DNA of 15,462 bases from contig NZ_JAUDRJ010000001.1 of assembly GCF_030382115.1 (NCBI RefSeq), forward strand, positions 139,248 through 154,709. The letters run 5' to 3'. The DNA comes from Nostoc sp. GT001 (GTDB taxonomy: Bacteria > Cyanobacteriota > Cyanobacteriia > Cyanobacteriales > Nostocaceae). Below the pieces are notes generated by a model. That model saw only the letters and a list, made by a program, of their open reading frames with translations, made no database searches and was not told the DNA's origin. The position numbers and the translations under genes were made by a program. Below are positions 14,973-15,462 of the stretch, one piece after another. The first letter of the stretch is position 1. Each line of letters opens with the position of its first letter.

Positions 14973-15017
14973 TAAATGCCAACAGGTGAGCGCAATAACA
15001 ACAAGGTAGATTTACAA

Positions 15018-15311
15018 ATGAAGATAAAAATAGATGTTACTCCGGTAGCATCTTTCCGTTGGAATGAAGAAAACGCTCAGAAATTAAGAGAATTAAGGGA
15101 AAAGGCTGGATATAGCCGGAAAGCACTATCAGAGATAGTAGGTATATCTGCTACTTACATTCAGCAATTAGAAGCTCCACATTTGTTTGTTAATCGTCCT
15201 AAAAAGCCGAAAGAAATAACTGTTAGTACCGAAATCCTACAAAAGCTTTGTGTTGCATTAAATGGTGACGTATCTTCTTTAATTTGGGATATAAACTGCA
15301 CCGTACAATAG
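15018..15311 (+). CDS. XRE-family helix-turn-helix regulator
   Basis: The 97-aa protein (ATG 15018) contains a Cro/C1-type HTH: residues 22-34 KLRELREKAGYSR, recognition region ALSEIVGISATYIQQLE (36-52), and a closing helix EILQKLCVALNGDVSSLIW (72-90). The stretch between (PHLFVNRPKKPKEITVS) is a longer basic insert than in typical XRE domains. The frame also opens at ATG 14976 (111 aa), but 15018 has AAGG at 15003-15006, and the likely promoter would start transcription at about 14980, so the shorter form is preferred. No metabolic or toxin partner follows immediately; a strong promoter does. It probably represses itself and/or the next gene, which lies off the window. Confidence 0.8.
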   Translation: MKIKIDVTPVASFRWNEENAQKLRELREKAGYSRKALSEIVGISATYIQQLEAPHLFVNRPKKPKEITVSTEILQKLCVALNGDVSSLIWDINCTVQ

Positions 15312-15317
15312 TTGCGC

Positions 15318-15363
15318 TGCGTTATAAAAAAGTATTGACAAATTACAGGTATGCGTTATAAAA
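15318..15363. repeat. 12-bp direct repeat flanking a promoter
   Basis: TGCGTTATAAAA occurs at 15318-15329 and again at 15352-15363, 34 bp apart start to start. The second copy contains the -10 box of the promoter below. Two identical sites at about three helical turns suggest cooperative binding sites. Confidence 0.55.
15335..15362 (+). promoter_or_regulatory. Strong sigma70-type promoter running off the window
   Basis: A perfect -35 TTGACA (15335-15340), a 16-bp spacer and TATAAA (15357-15362) form the best promoter match in the window. AAGGAG at 15381-15386 would be the Shine-Dalgarno of a transcript beginning at about 15370. No ATG, GTG or TTG lies at the right distance after it before the window ends. 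Confidence 0.55.
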
Positions 15364-15391
15364 TACTAAATATAAGGGTGAAGGAGAGTAA

Positions 15392-15451
15392 ATCACCAGC
15401 GCCCCCAATACCAAAGACTTACAAACTAAATCAACTAAATCGAGTTACTGA
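15392..15451 (+). other. Possible start-less short coding remnant
   Basis: Directly after the AAGGAG site, a frame reads ITSAPNTKDLQTKSTKSSY and stops at TGA 15449-15451. It has no standard start codon; ATC 15392 sits where one would be expected. It could be the broken start of a gene, a leader, or chance. A second frame from ATG 15351 stays open to the window end, but that ATG overlaps the -10 box. Confidence 0.2.
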
Positions 15452-15462
15452 TACCAAACCAA

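Larger units (their letters stand above)
14247..15017. other. Long gene-poor region between MATE and XRE genes
   Basis: Short frames are open on both strands between 14475 and 14816, including a local GC-richer patch near 14560-14600 (GGAGCCGCCGGGGAGATCCC). None shows a Shine-Dalgarno, a domain or consistent coding character. The stretch holds a perfect palindrome (14896-14913) and a possible promoter (14943-14972). I see no RNA gene. Confidence 0.5.

Noticed and set aside
1..15462. CRISPR array, prophage, complete defence system or rRNA/tRNA gene.
   Set aside because: No regularly spaced repeats, phage structural genes, Cas proteins or RNA-gene consensus were seen on either strand.

Overview
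The window looks like a chromosomal or large-plasmid segment from a filamentous, Nostoc-type cyanobacterium. The evidence is at least seven exact copies of the HIP1 octamer GCGATCGC (for example at 394, 2574, 2626, 4699, 4751, 8832 and 13852), short dispersed repeats of the kind common in Nostocales (1932-1971, 4331-4372), a DUF1392-type protein, a carotenoid-isomerase-like FAD oxidoreductase, and low to moderate GC with long intergenic gaps. I could run no database search, so all names rest on recognised motifs.

Layout. 1-2000 (minus): a CrtISO/phytoene-desaturase-like FAD oxidoreductase, with repeat-rich DNA upstream. 2100-4350: decayed DNA holding a possible orphan ORF of about 100 aa, a photolyase-like gene that has lost its N-terminal domain and its FAD-binding core, an orphan intrinsic terminator (possible small RNA), and the first 40 or so codons of an HU gene joined to the tail of an unrelated gene. 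4369-6178 (minus): a cysteine-rich small protein and a complete TrpB2-type tryptophan synthase beta homologue. 6200-6821 (minus): a 5'-truncated IS200/IS605 TnpB with its right-end hairpin still in place just upstream of the trpB-like start. 6832-8403 (plus): three apparently intact accessory genes: a 63-aa protein, a LOG/TIGR00725-type nucleotide-binding protein, and a DUF1392 protein.

8543-10451 (plus) is the most disturbed part. A secreted thermonuclease (SNase plus Excalibur) gene is cut into an N-terminal piece and a C-terminal piece. Between them lie about 1.25 kb carrying a small gene broken by an in-frame TGA, the tail of an ABC-2 transporter permease with an in-frame TAG, and an intact membrane-anchored SAM methyltransferase. 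Residues for the nuclease active site at the junction are gone.

10467-14246: a small membrane protein with a cytosolic, possibly winged-helix domain; an unrecognised 242-aa protein (minus) divergent from an Rpn/PD-(D/E)XK-type nuclease (plus); and a MATE efflux pump (minus). 14247-15462: a gene-poor stretch with a perfect 18-bp palindrome, then a small XRE-type regulator, then a strong sigma70-like promoter flanked by a 12-bp direct repeat that runs off the window.

Overall, a few housekeeping-like genes (oxidoreductase, TrpB2, MATE) sit among genome debris: at least six broken genes in 15.5 kb. I see no complete defence island, prophage, CRISPR array or clearly new multigene system. The best leads are the interrupted thermonuclease locus, the regulator with its palindrome and repeat-flanked promoter, the candidate small RNA, and the TnpB right end positioned over the trpB-like 5' region.
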